Shown here one piece after another: positions 22,001 to 26,722 of a DNA stretch of 28,540 nucleotides (the first letter of the stretch is position 1; the number at the start of each line of letters is the position of its first letter). This DNA is from Saccoglossus kowalevskii (taxonomy: Eukaryota > Hemichordata > Enteropneusta > Harrimaniidae): positions 272,920 through 301,459 of the forward strand of contig NW_003156236.1 in NCBI RefSeq assembly GCF_000003605.2. Reading direction: 5' to 3'. The notes beneath the pieces were generated by a model. It saw only the letters and a program-made list of their open reading frames with translations. It had not been told where the DNA came from and did not search any database. Both the position numbers and the translations under genes were made by a program.

Positions 22001-24891
22001 GTTATCTAGGTTATATTGTTCATCTCTCAATTTGCATTTTGAAAAAAAAAGACATAAAAATGTCTCCCTGGATAATAGATTTTGTGAATACTGTATTGAA
22101 CGCAATAAATTTTATATTGAGAACGAATATCACCATATTAGAAAAGAATTTTTGCTTGTGTGGTTTTGCACTAACACCACTTTTACAACCAATATATCCC
22201 ATTTATGAGTTTAAAACTTTAAACCAGTCAGCTAGTTTTGTTTATTTCCCCATGAAAAGCAGATTTTGAATATATTTCACCATTATCATTTTATAAACTT
22301 AATATAATTAAATGAAATTATATTTGCTCTTTGGACCAATGGCCTTTTGCTTTGCAATAAACAAACAAAATATCATTTTGTGACTATCAAGAGACTCAAG
22401 TAAGACTGAAATATACTCCTATTTTTCAAAGAAATATTGAAATGAGTTGTTGACAAATGTTAACAAAAAAAATTTCAGATATTTCCAATTTAAGTTTTTT
22501 ATTTTCAGTGCCATTTTGCGATAATTAAAATATGTGTATGACAAAAGAAATATCTTCATTTAGAGAGGGGTTAATTTTAAATAATTTGAAAAAAATCAGA
22601 CTTTGTCATACTTTCACTCTGTATGAGGAGAAAAATATTTTGAGAAAATGACTATGATAGTACCGATACATGATATAGGTGGTGTATGCCTTTAACTGTT
22701 TTGACAAATCACAGTTTAACCATGATTTATACAGATAAAAGTAACAACAATATATCTTAATATTTTGAAACCTAACAGGAAGCTGGTTGAAATTAACTCT
22801 TATATTGACTCATAAAATGCTATATACTGAAACCTAGTAGGCATGTGTCCGTCTTTCGTACAATAGAAGGGCTGAGTGAGTGGACAGTAGTCATTGTGCA
22901 GTACATGCCCCAGTTATGAATCCTTTTCTCACAATACAATGCGTACAATCCTCTGATACAAGTTGGTGTTTCACAGAATGTACAAGAAAAGATATGACAC
23001 CAAGGTTTCAGAGGTACATGTACATTACAATCCGCTGAATGTTTCCTAAACGACATGAGCATGATGTTCAATTTGCCTTAATCAAAACTAACACACATAG
23101 TTGCCTGTACTATTGAATTGTCAGTAGAGAATGGTGGCTTATCAACAAAAATCTGACACATGGTTGGCGTGACGATCACTGTCCTTTAAAAGAAGAGGTT
23201 TAATAAGTTTTCCATATACATATTTCTGACACCCTTAATACTAGATAAATATTCAAAATTTGCATGTTCATATAATCAGGCAAACAAGAAAAAACACAAT
23301 TTTATTCCATGCATTTACCTTGATCATTTTCATGATTTACTGTAAAACCATTTATTTTCATTGACATTTAATTTCACTATTTTGATGGTTTGAGCATATT
23401 CACTGTGTTTTTATTTCACGATTTTGTCAAGGAAACAATGAGTTTTATTATTATTCTACATGATCACATCGATTTGATTTTTGTTCAACGGATTTTACTT
23501 ATCAGCGAAAAAAGTGAAATTAACCCAGTGAATAATTAACACATTTACAGTATATGAGTATTGTTGGAACACTGCATATAAAATATGTAATTAATAACAG
23601 ATCATACGTCAATCAATAAGAATTCAGCAACTACCTGCCAGTGTCGTTTGATTCCCAATTCTGCAGAGATGACGTGAAAGTTTTCGCAATAATAGATGTT
23701 TTTCCGCTTCCACTGATACCATGTATGACAAATGGCTAAAAGTGAACAATGGGACAGAAATAAATGGATTATTGAATTAATTTTCCTACTCTGATACAAG
23801 GAATGGCAGCAAACGGCTAAAGTGTATTTCAGGAGTCAGGTAAAATCACAAAATGTTGTAAATTGGACATTTCACTGTGGTCCTAGGAAGTTCCAATGAA
23901 CATTTCACTGGGGTCCTAGAGAGTCACAATGAACATTTCACTGGGATCCTAGGGAGTCACAATGAACATTTCACTGGGATCCTAGGGAGTCACAATGAAC
24001 ATTTCACTGGTGTCCTAGGGAGTCACATTGATCATTTCACTGGGACCACTAAATACACTAAATACCTTCACCACACAAACGCTATTATATAATCAAATTG
24101 TGAAATTCCATGCAGCAAATCATTTACAATACATTTTTTATACATATAAAGTAATAAAAATAGTTCTTATAATAGACTAAAAGAAACAATTATAAAAATA
24201 AAAGTAACAAAGAAAGGAAAGGGATGGAAAATGGAGAAAAGATGTAAATGAGCTAATAATTGCATCATCAAGTTCTAAAAAAAGCAAAAATAAAATCAGA
24301 GCACATTACATCAACGGAATAATGAGTTACGAGTTCCATTAATAAATAACTACGGGAGATGAGAAGTGGGAGTAAGAAGGAAACCGTAATGCAGTAAAAA
24401 ACAAAAAAGATGGATTAACTAGTTGATAATCATAAATATCAGCTACAAATCCCACCTGGGGCAGCACAGACTGGGAAATTTGCTTTTATCTTCATATATA
24501 ATGAATGATGAAACTATATGCTCAGTAAACCGCCCTGCTGAATTTGTCACGTGACCAACAGTACTTCATGAAATTGCATAGAACAATTACTTCGCACAGA
24601 ACAGTTGTATTGACTTAAAAACTAGACTGGACAAATATAGGAGGGAATAAAACAATCCTGTTAACGTATCCGTCCCATATTGCCATATTAATATCATCAT
24701 GGCAATCAACAAATTAGAAGCCAAAAAAATTCAACTTACTAAATTCCCATGTAATTGTGAAAGATATTGCATAACAGTTTCCACTAGATTCTTTCTACCA
24801 ATAAAATAATCACTTCTATCAGCACAGAAACTATTGTGTTGATATACTTCATCATACACTGGATCATCAGGTCCACCCAGGGAAGCAGCAG
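336..24891 (-). CDS. NACHT and WD-repeat STAND NTPase, NWD1/NWD2-like, C-terminal 1,276 residues in 22 exons (5' partial)
   Basis: This is one multi-exon gene read leftward. Joining 22 GT-AG exons gives 3,833 coding bases with every junction phase matching and no internal stop. The order is a NACHT domain (P-loop GISGSGKTS at 56-64, FLGTS at 91-95, Walker B LFLD with D152, STRP at 182-185), a winged-helix and helical region (about 200-560) and a WD40 region (about 565-1276). Family knowledge: STAND proteins of this type are cytosolic nucleotide-dependent switches in which the WD repeats sense or bind a partner and the NACHT domain oligomerises; the ligand cannot be read here. Segments such as ELPHHLIEG, CNIPWLEAKC, LPPLLWLRLKSDL and YRWYHYLF fit the NWD1/NWD2 family. 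About 1,280 residues plus a missing N-terminal part would match the 1,560-1,740 residue human members. TEP1, nephrocystin-3 and APAF1 are less likely. The start and promoter lie beyond the right edge. Confidence 0.93.
1241..1375. mobile_element. Small inverted-repeat element (MITE-like), 135 bases
   Basis: A perfect 12-base inverted pair, TAGCTCCGCTGT at 1241-1252 and ACAGCGGAGCTA at 1364-1375, bounds an AT-rich core. The right end carries an extra internal hairpin: AGCTCCGCTCGAC, loop AAA, then GTCGACAGCGGAGCT (1344-1374). Both features are in the intron between the last two exons. The paired ends suggest a miniature DNA transposon remnant, but I could not recognise a target duplication. Confidence 0.55.
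1546..1762 (-). CDS. Exon u: propeller region without clear WD dipeptide
   Basis: Residues 980-1051. It contains LLPYINPSHLFTIFNQDGLY and SNRPGILILYPILTA, then a polar, aromatic-rich stretch with EQWKNHKDNPNFYGYNPYPL. It aligns by phase and position between better WD repeats, but its own repeat is poor, so it may be an elaborated blade or an insertion between propellers. Acceptor is a T-run followed by AG; donor GTTTGT. Confidence 0.9.
1763..3026. other. Intron with GC-richer, stop-poor island at 2341-2668
   Basis: The intron is AT-rich except for about 2395-2620, where GC content and CpG count rise sharply (TGGCGCCAACC, GGTCGAAC, TGCGGACC). The island is open for 102 codons on the minus strand and 85 on the plus strand. 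Neither translation resembles the host protein or a family I know. It could be a fragment of a mobile element, a retro-copied exon or a tRNA-derived repeat. The rest of the intron shows nothing. Confidence 0.45.
3027..3159 (-). CDS. Exon t: WD40 repeat
   Basis: Residues 936-978, with split codons T935 and R979. KVACFSEDGHFVASYCSLGI followed by DVWNL (W960) forms a full blade with an SEDG turn. Acceptor TTTGCAG, donor GTGAGA. Phase 1 in, phase 2 out. Confidence 0.94.
3377..3588. mobile_element. MITE family 1, copy 1 (TA-flanked, long terminal inverted repeats)
   Basis: The element starts TACTGTGGAATACTTTATTT and ends with the inverse, AATAAAGTATTCTACAGTA. The inverted ends run about 40-50 bases (TTTTCGCTGGAATTAATTTT against AAAATAAATTCCAAGTGAAA), so the single strand could fold almost end to end. 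A TA dinucleotide at both borders fits a Tc1/mariner-like target duplication. There is no coding capacity. Two more copies lie at 17161-17374 (opposite orientation) and 17472-18121. Confidence 0.85.
4013..4160 (-). CDS. Exon s: WD40 repeat
   Basis: Residues 886-934 plus the first base of T935. SHGGAVNSCVYSNDGAKVAS starts with the H...V spacing of a WD repeat, and SCWVWST (W915) closes the blade. Acceptor GTCTACAG, donor GTAAGT. Confidence 0.95.
4161..4734. other. Intron, no feature seen
   Basis: AT-rich intron between exons s and r. I found no repeat, coding segment or RNA gene that I could support. Confidence 0.5.
4735..4926 (-). CDS. Exon r: canonical WD40 repeat
   Basis: Residues 822-885, 64 codons with phase 0 on both sides. 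It contains EEHTAVVKSCHFQQG and LAASSSEDGTVRIWDT, the best WD40 match in the gene, with H837 at the expected upstream position and the W869-D870 dipeptide. Acceptor TTTTCAG, donor GTAAAA. Confidence 0.96.
4971..6180. repeat. Satellite-like array, about 295-base unit, copy 1
   Basis: About four tandem copies of a unit occur. The marker ATTTGAACAT recurs at 5201, 5488 and 5790, spacing 287 and 302. Each unit contains paired ATGGCCACCAGTCGGCCAT-like palindromes and a conserved TTGATGATTTTTTAGCACAA block. The left border, AAGCCACGCATGGTACAGTC, is shared with the array at 11180. The right end carries CCGGATGGACGCACGGACAC before unique sequence. It lies inside the intron between exons r and q. Confidence 0.85.
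6368..6493. mobile_element. MITE family 2, partial copy
   Basis: It begins TACTGTAAAGTCATTCAG and has GATTTTATCTATCAGCGAAA and AAACCCAGTAAATAAT towards its right side. These match the left end and right part of the complete copy at 23338-23552. The right terminus is decayed and the middle shorter, so this is a degraded or internally deleted copy. Confidence 0.55.
6597..6833 (-). CDS. Exon q: two WD40 blades
   Basis: Residues 743-821. It begins EIKVFAADKLPTDL, then KIAYSADGKRLIAVLPNGTF with IWN (W781), then WISFAPNLDFIVTPEYNKLS. YSADGKRL is the SPDG-like turn of a WD repeat and IWN stands for the WD dipeptide. Acceptor TTTTCAG, donor GTAAGT; phase 0 both sides. Confidence 0.95.
6834..7566. 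other. Intron with two AGAGGGCG motifs
   Basis: AT-rich intron between exons q and p. It has one CGCCCTCT at 7070-7077 and one AGAGGGCG at 7509-7516, facing opposite ways. No coding segment is supported; a 60-codon plus-strand frame at 6867 is low-complexity TA/TTT sequence. Confidence 0.5.
7567..7659 (-). CDS. Exon p: WD40 strand exon
   Basis: Residues 712-742, 31 codons with phase 0 on both sides. AVCFSPDGKCLAVVSS is the classic V.FSPDGK.LA strand pair of a WD40 repeat. Acceptor TTGTTCAG, donor GTAAGT. The next exon supplies the rest of the blade (IKVF). Confidence 0.94.
8105..8214 (+). mobile_element. Possible LINE or SINE 3' tail
   Basis: The stretch ends GGATGCAATAAAGAATTATC followed by TTATTTTATCTTATCTTA. 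A polyadenylation-like AATAAA (8182) followed within a few bases by a short simple repeat of (TTATC/TTATT) units is how many non-LTR retrotransposon copies end. No reverse transcriptase coding sequence remains and I did not find a target duplication, so this is a weak call. It lies in the intron between exons p and o. Confidence 0.4.
8418..8569 (-). CDS. Exon o: WD40 blade (divergent)
   Basis: Residues 662-711. It contains DVDHIPAMFIPKNNKEIHMV and FGKFYKFSSLSGKML. It joins the previous exon through a split glycine (GGTSKGKLMKV) and leaves in phase 0. The repeat is degenerate, with FYKFSSLSG where a WD dipeptide and turn would be. Acceptor CTTATAG, donor GTACGA. Confidence 0.9.
9080..9093. promoter_or_regulatory. 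CTCF-like site
   Basis: TCACTAGAGGGCGC matches the bilaterian CTCF core CCACYAGRGGGCRC at 13 of 14 positions, differing only at the first base. It is in the intron between exons o and n. Related but shorter AGAGGGCG motifs occur at 4906 (inside an exon), 7070 (reverse) and 7509. A single motif match is weak evidence, and the same octamer is also frequent in dispersed repeats of invertebrates. Confidence 0.3.
9123..9261 (-). CDS. Exon n: WD40 blade (divergent)
   Basis: Residues 615-660 plus a split G661. It contains VECDAVAAIFPSHHNWLVVA followed by EHNNLKIFGM. The blade keeps the hydrophobic strand spacing of a WD repeat but not the WD dipeptide (IFG instead). Acceptor TTAACAG, donor GTCAGT. 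Confidence 0.9.
9452..9603 (-). CDS. Exon m: first WD40 repeat
   Basis: Residues 565-614, after the split M564. It contains LTLHHPSAVTLCVLSRQCQY and LAAACSDKTLRVWQ (601-614), a recognisable WD40 blade with SDKTLRVW in place of the canonical SDxTVRVW. This marks the start of the propeller. Acceptor CTCCACAG, donor GTCAGA. Confidence 0.95.
9604..10576. other. Intron, no recognised feature apart from a C run
   Basis: Intron between exons m and l. It contains a C run at about 10149-10161 and several short open frames on both strands (9748-10053 minus, 9721-9912 plus) with no recognisable domain and no fit to the gene's phase pattern. I treat them as chance. Confidence 0.5.
10577..10757 (-). CDS. 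Exon l: helical hinge before the WD repeats
   Basis: Residues 504-563 plus the first base of M564. It contains FYKFMRANSHVLQQQPDLIC and QQALNQPDTSACCQIAKEYL. The F..F.R...HVL...P.L..Q.A.N.P pattern immediately precedes the WD40 domain in related proteins. Acceptor CTGTTAG, donor GTAAGT. Confidence 0.95.
10788..13170. mobile_element. Repeat-array element, about 143-base unit, split by an inserted 295-base array
   Basis: The left end is GAACTCGTGTGCTGAGAGTA and the right end CTTCGCACACGGGAGTCAAA; the ends are imperfect inverted repeats of each other. The interior is a tandem array of a unit with GTACTGATATTACCCTAAAA, CCAAGTTTCATTGAAATGTG and TTATGCAAATTAGGTAATTA; GTACT recurs at 12381, 12525 and 12666 (144 and 141 bases). 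The array is interrupted at about 11180-12368 by the other satellite type. It nearly fills the intron between exons l and k. A full copy without the interruption is at 25373-26722. Confidence 0.8.
11180..12368. repeat. Satellite-like array, about 295-base unit, copy 2 (nested)
   Basis: It starts with AAGCCATGCATGGCACAGTC, nearly identical to the start of the array at 4971. ATTTGAATAT/ATTTGAACAT recurs at 11429, 11729 and 12020, spacing 300 and 291. Units carry the AATGGCCGCCAGTCAGCCAT type of palindrome. On both sides lies the 143-base-unit array, so the simplest reading is insertion of this array into the other element. Confidence 0.8.
13082..13228. repeat. Microsatellites: (AC/AGAC)n and (AAAT/GAAT)n
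   Basis: An ACACAC/CAGACA tract (about 13082-13127) sits just inside the right end of the 143-base-unit element. A GAATGAATAAATAAATAAAT-type tract (about 13180-13228) follows its end and stops about 25 bases before exon k's donor. The element copy at 25373-26722 has a comparable CATACA/CAGACA tract in the same position, so the first tract is part of the element. Confidence 0.8.
13251..13328 (-). CDS. Exon k: CNIPWLEAKC helical exon
   Basis: Residues 478-503, exactly 26 codons with phase 0 on both sides, so it could be skipped without a frame change. IMCNIPWLEAKCMIGRTYET carries the C/L-N-x-x-W-L-x-A-K motif that follows the ELP.HL block in this family. Acceptor GTTTCAG, donor GTTAGT. The next intron is almost filled by nested repeat elements. 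Confidence 0.93.
13329..14266. other. Intron with a decayed fragment of the 143-base-unit element
   Basis: Near 13895-14025, ATGCAAATTAAGTAATCAAT, a diverged ATTAGGTCTGTG and the ending GTGCTTCACACACAAGAGTA resemble the right part of the 143-base-unit element, followed by an A run. The rest of this intron shows nothing I can name. Confidence 0.5.
14267..14492 (-). CDS. Exon j: helical region with basic linker and ELPHHL motif
   Basis: Residues 403-477. It opens with WAHSPKPYRSKQTGK, a basic and probably flexible linker, then VPEQPLIL, then RYNLRTLTELPHHLIEGNMW (453-472). The QPL... and NLR.L.ELP.HL blocks recur in NACHT-WD proteins. The donor GTTGGT is weaker than most others in the gene. 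Acceptor TTGCACAG. An antisense frame over the same bases is a shadow. Confidence 0.95.
14493..15302. other. Intron; scattered AACCCAGTGAATA motifs only
   Basis: AT-rich intron between exons j and i. The motif AAACCCAGTGAATA recurs at about 14646 and 14739 and resembles the right end of MITE family 2 (CCCAGTGAATAATTAAC), so decayed copies may be present. Nothing else is supported. Confidence 0.35.
15303..15447 (-). CDS. Exon i: helical region with WYH motif
   Basis: Residues 355-401 plus a split R402. It contains YRWYHYLFIEVAKQRYLREL and ends HQSLANYFMGR. The WYH..F.E.A..RY segment and the LA.YF.G ending match the helical region of the family. Acceptor TTTCACAG, donor GTAAGA. Phase 1 in, phase 2 out. 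Confidence 0.95.
15624..15855. repeat. 31-base minisatellite, forward orientation (about 7.5 copies)
   Basis: The unit AAAAGTCACTGTGACTCCCT plus TATGATCTCAAT or a variant starts at 15624, 15655, 15686, 15717, 15748, about 15779, 15811 and 15843. Spacing is 31-32 bases. It lies in the intron between exons i and h. The same GTGACTCCCTAGGA core occurs at 18486-18575 and, reversed, at 23868-24048. Confidence 0.9.
15993..16192 (-). CDS. Exon h: winged-helix-like domain
   Basis: Residues 288-353 plus a split G354. It contains LEGEHGEVFVSRALGYITAA (288-307), RNGLSANELLDILSCDDVVL (308-327) and RRLPPLLWLRLKSDL (339-353). The GLS..EL.D.LS.DD pattern is typical of the winged-helix that follows NACHT in STAND ATPases. 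Acceptor TTTCAG, donor GTGAGT. Confidence 0.96.
16193..16628. other. Intron with a weak duplicated segment
   Basis: Two similar blocks, GCATTGTTGGATTTAAATCT (about 16243) and a counterpart reading GCAATGTGGAATTTAAATCC (about 16347), each lie upstream of an AAGTTGCAGTG/AGAGTTGCAAT match. This looks like an old local duplication. I see nothing else. Confidence 0.35.
16629..16805 (-). CDS. Exon g: post-NACHT helical region
   Basis: Residues 229-286 plus a split E287. It starts RSLTPAQKQRVLTAYEDNKP and continues to TALYLKLATDIALKWKSYTD, then LITQLFKE. The R-x-L-T-x-x-Q start and the LYLKLA.DIA.KW.SY block are conserved-looking features of the helical domain after NACHT in NWD1/NWD2-like proteins. 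Acceptor ATAATAG, donor GTGAGT; it joins cleanly to the next exon as LFKELEGEHG. Confidence 0.95.
17161..17374. mobile_element. MITE family 1, copy 2 (reverse orientation)
   Basis: It begins TACTGTGGAATAATTGATTT and ends AAATAAAGTATTCTACAGTA. The internal block TACAAAACACCCCAAAAG is the reverse complement of the GCTTTTTGGGCGTTTTGTA type block of the copy at 3377, so the copy is inverted. It is 214 bases long, against 212 for copy 1, with TA at both borders. It lies about 100 bases from copy 3. Confidence 0.85.
17472..18121. mobile_element. MITE family 1, copy 3, split by the assembly gap
   Basis: Left part 17472-17585 matches copy 1 up to its GTGAAATATAGG block; right part 18099-18121 (CGAAAATAAAGTATTCTACAG, then TA) is the matching terminus. 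The two parts face each other across the run of N, so the gap falls inside this palindromic element. Compared with copy 1 only about 75 bases are missing. The right terminus lies 11 bases downstream of exon f's donor on the minus strand. Confidence 0.8.
17586..18098. other. Assembly gap, 513 N
   Basis: Unsequenced bases. Open frames that cross it have no content. Both flanks belong to one MITE copy, so the true distance may be much shorter than 513. No exon is required here: exons f and g join in matching phase without it. Confidence 0.98.
18133..18197 (-). CDS. Exon f: short NACHT helical-subdomain exon
   Basis: Residues 207-227 plus a split R228. It reads VQPLAERDQSSMLGSLLKNS and fits the hxPLxxxD segment that follows the NACHT core in this family. 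At 65 bases it is the smallest exon found and is supported mainly by exact phase agreement on both sides (0 in, 2 out). Acceptor AATTAG, donor GTGAAT. The donor lies only 11 bases from the terminus of a MITE that contains the assembly gap. Confidence 0.88.
18486..18575. repeat. 31-base minisatellite, forward orientation, short array
   Basis: About three copies of the GTGACTCCCTAGGA/AAAGTCA unit; TGACTCCCTA recurs at 18490 and 18521 (31 bases), then a decayed AAAGTCAGTGACTACCAAGG. It lies in the intron between exons f and e and is the same family as 15624-15855. Confidence 0.75.
19109..19284 (-). CDS. Exon e: NACHT Walker B and sensor strand
   Basis: Residues 149-206; the first codon is split with the previous exon. 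LFLDSLDQLS (149-158) is the Walker B strand, with D152 the expected Mg2+ ligand and D155 a second acidic residue. RDLRWLPVTLPEYVHIVVST (164-183), followed by RP, is the next strand, ending in a sensor-like arginine (R184). Acceptor ATACAG, donor GTAAGT. Confidence 0.96.
19433..19700. mobile_element. Inverted-repeat element with GTTGCCCT ends
   Basis: The left end GTTGCCCTCAGCGACC and the right end CGACTTAAGGGCAAC are inverted matches (GTTGCCCT, then a diverged GCGAC/GTCG). Between them is a T run and a GC-richer block with GATCCCGGACCG that is open on the minus strand for 85 codons without a recognisable domain. It lies in the intron between exons e and d. I take it to be a non-autonomous DNA element. 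Confidence 0.5.
20567..20675 (-). CDS. Exon d: NACHT helix before Walker B
   Basis: Residues 112-147 plus the first base of M148. It begins LCYIHGLDVSSVPYDYDKLC and continues as a hydrophobic helix, with IPL just before the Walker B strand of the next exon. Acceptor TATACAG, donor GTGAGT. Phase 0 in, phase 1 out. Confidence 0.93.
20676..21221. other. Intron with a C run, otherwise featureless
   Basis: AT-rich intron between exons d and c; a C run lies at about 20988-20997. The previous intron has a G run of about 10 near 20069-20078. Neither has four runs close enough to argue for a quadruplex. A 67-codon plus-strand frame at 20809 has no recognisable content. Confidence 0.45.
21222..21303 (-). 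CDS. Exon c: NACHT beta-strand with FLGTS motif
   Basis: Residues 85-111. It contains HIVRFLGTSPASSNVRDLLH (87-106) followed by SICKQ. The FLGTS block and the following helix are characteristic of the NACHT module in NWD1/NWD2-like and TEP1-like proteins and help separate them from vertebrate NLRs. Acceptor TTTTCAG, donor GTGACT. Enters in phase 2, leaves in phase 0. Confidence 0.95.
21304..23337. other. Long intron, no coding or RNA gene seen
   Basis: AT-rich intron between exons c and b. Open frames of up to 97 codons (21976-22269 plus) and 83 codons (22820-23071 minus) have no domain and do not fit the phases of the flanking exons. A faint match to the array repeats (AAGTTTGAACAAAATCAGTC) is at about 21859. 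Confidence 0.45.
23338..23552. mobile_element. MITE family 2, complete copy
   Basis: It starts TACTGTAAAACCATTTATTT and ends CCCAGTGAATAATTAAC, then ACATTTACAGTA. The ends are imperfect inverted repeats over about 45 bases (TTAATTTCACTATTTT against GTGAAATTAA). TA at both borders and TACTGTA at the tips resemble MITE family 1, so the two families may have used the same transposase. The end is 83 bases from exon b's donor. Confidence 0.7.
23635..23735 (-). CDS. Exon b: NACHT P-loop (Walker A)
   Basis: Residues 51-83 plus a split codon for R84. The sequence PFVIHGISGSGKTSIIAKTF (51-70) is a clear Walker A motif, GxxGSGKTS, with K62 and T63 expected to bind the nucleotide phosphates and Mg2+. 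The exon joins in phase 0 to the preceding one and ends in phase 2. Acceptor TTTTAG, donor GTAGTT. The motif is intact, so nucleotide binding is predicted to be retained. Confidence 0.95.
23868..24048. repeat. 33-base minisatellite, reverse orientation (about 5.5 copies)
   Basis: CATTTCACTGGGATCCTAGG followed by GAGTCACAATGAA repeats at 23868, 23901, 23934, 23967, 24000 and 24033, spacing exactly 33 bases. The reverse complement contains TGTGACTCCCTAGGATCC, the core of the minisatellites at 15624 and 18486. Because 33 is a multiple of three, a repetitive open frame runs through it by chance. It lies in the intron between exons b and a. Confidence 0.9.
24049..24739. other. Intron, A-rich stretch, no feature seen
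   Basis: The part next to the minisatellite is very A-rich (about 24110-24310). No repeat unit, coding segment or RNA gene is supported here. Confidence 0.45.
24740..24891 (-). CDS. Exon a (first visible): linker into NACHT domain
   Basis: Residues 1-50. The acceptor is TTGGTAG and the donor GTAAGT. The exon opens with two bases that complete a codon from an unseen upstream exon, so this is not the start of the protein. The stretch with HNSFCADRSDYFIGRKNLVE (19-38) resembles the segment that commonly leads into the P-loop in NACHT-WD and NACHT-TPR proteins: an H..F...R region, then an aromatic residue and hGR. In this family a DUF4062-like domain usually lies upstream, but none is in the window. 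Confidence 0.88.
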
Positions 24892-25372
24892 CTACCAATC
24901 AAAAGAAGATTAGTGTATCATGTGACCTTCGATGATGTTTTTTGATTGGATATGACATTAGCTGATCATACTGATGCACACAATTTGTTTTTATTCAAAT
25001 CCAGAAAAAAAAAAAACATTTCTAAACTTTATATGAATCAGTTGAAAAAGCACATTAAAAATTTGTTAAAGTGAAGGGTTTGTCACATGCGCATGCACGA
25101 AAAATTGAGTTCCAAGCAGTGATAACAATGCTTGCTAAAAACGCAAAGGCTTATGGGTAGACGCTTGTTTGTAAACAACGACACCCTATGGCCATTTGCT
25201 GCATGCACAAGTGACGACTCCCCTGCTTGAAAATTATTAAAAGTAAATGGTTTAAAAAACTTGATTTAATATTAAAAAATATAAACCATTCTTATCTGTT
25301 AAATGAAACAAATATCTCATTATCAAAATTAAAAACAATTGATTAGAAATTAAAAGAGTGGAATCAACGAAA
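24892..25372. other. Part of upstream intron, no feature seen
   Basis: Exon a opens in the middle of a codon, so an upstream exon must exist further right. I found no minus-strand exon in this stretch with a matching donor phase. Sequence is AT-rich. Confidence 0.5.
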
Positions 25373-26722
25373 GCTTAGAAAGAACTCCTGTGTGCTGAGA
25401 GTATTAGAGACAAGAGACAATGTAGCATCCACCTACTTGGTACAAGTTTCATTGAAATGTGATTAGAACTAAAAAATTATAAATTATTATGCTAATTATG
25501 GAAATAATAGATTTTAACCCAAAACTAATCTGGTTTGCACATTGACCTAAAGCATCAATGTACCAAGTTTCATTGAAGTTGAATAATTAGTACTGTAGAT
25601 ATTAGTATGAAAGCTTAAAATTGATTTAATTATGCAAATTAGGTAATTAATATGTATAGATTTTAATGCCAAATTAATCAGGGGTGTCTATTGTCTTAGA
25701 GCATTTATGTACCAAATGTTATTGAGATGTGATGATTAGTATTTGAGATATCAGTAAAGTTGAAAATTGGTTAGTTATGCAAATTAGATAATTATTTACC
25801 GCAAAACTAAATCAGGTCTCTGCATAGTCCTACAGGATCTATGTCCCAAGTTTCATTGAAATGTGATGATTCAACTAATTATGCAAATTAAGTGATTAAT
25901 ATACACAAATATTTAATCCAAAACAGTCAATCTCTGTATAGTCTAGAGTATCTTAAAGTTTGTACCAAGTTTCATTGAAATGTGATGATTAGTAGTTGAG
26001 ATATCAGTGGAAAAGCTGAAAATTATCTAATTATGCAAATTAGGTGATTAATATGCACAAATATTTACTCCTACACAATGGATCTCTGCATAGTCCTTTA
26101 GTATCTATGTTCAAAGTTTCATTGGAATGTGATGATTACTACTTGAGATATCAAAAGTTGAAAAATAATTAATTATGCAAATTAGGTAATTAATATGTAC
26201 TGATATTACCCTGAAAACTATCAGGTCTGTGCAGTGTCCTATGACATCTATGTGCCAAGTTTCATTGAAATATGATAATTAGTACTTGGAAAAGCTAAAA
26301 ATTGACTTATCATTATGCAAATTAGCTAATTAATATGCAAATATTTTTACCTAAAACTAATAAAATCTACACATTAGCTCAGAGCATTTATGTACGAAGT
26401 TTCATCAAAATCCAATGACTGGTACTTTAGATATCAGTGGAAAGGTCATGAAACAGCTAAAAATTAGCTGATTATCATGCAAATAAGGTAGTTAATATGC
26501 ATAGTTTTTTACCAAAACCTAATCAAATCTGCGCATTGACCCAGAGCATCTATGTAGCATTGAAATTTGATTAGTGGTTCTTGAGAAAACGGTGGAACAA
26601 AAAAAGTGACATACATACATTCATACAGACATACATGTATATGTATAGACATACAGACAGACATACAGACAGGGTAGCTGCAAAGACTCCCTTTTGTGCT
26701 TCGTACACGGGAGTCAAAAATT
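25373..26722. mobile_element. Repeat-array element, about 143-base unit, uninterrupted copy
   Basis: The left end is GAACTCCTGTGTGCTGAGAG; the right end is GTGCTTCGTACACGGGAGTC. The ends are inverted repeats with about 13 of 18 matches. Roughly nine units lie between, with TTATGCAAATTAGGTAATTA, CCAAGTTTCATTGAAATGTG and GAGATATCAGTGGAAAAGCT. A CATACA/CAGACA tract (about 26606-26675) precedes the right end, as in the copy ending at 13170. No open frame is present, so it would need a transposase from elsewhere. Confidence 0.85.

Noticed and set aside
23877-24092. 71-codon repetitive open frame (EHFTG repeats)
   Set aside because: It follows the 33-base minisatellite. A unit that is a multiple of three keeps a frame open without selection, and the same family elsewhere has a 31-base unit that breaks any frame.
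25373-26722. CRISPR-like regular repeats
   Set aside because: Units are about 143 bases, diverged, lack unique spacers between short identical repeats, and lie in an animal gene.
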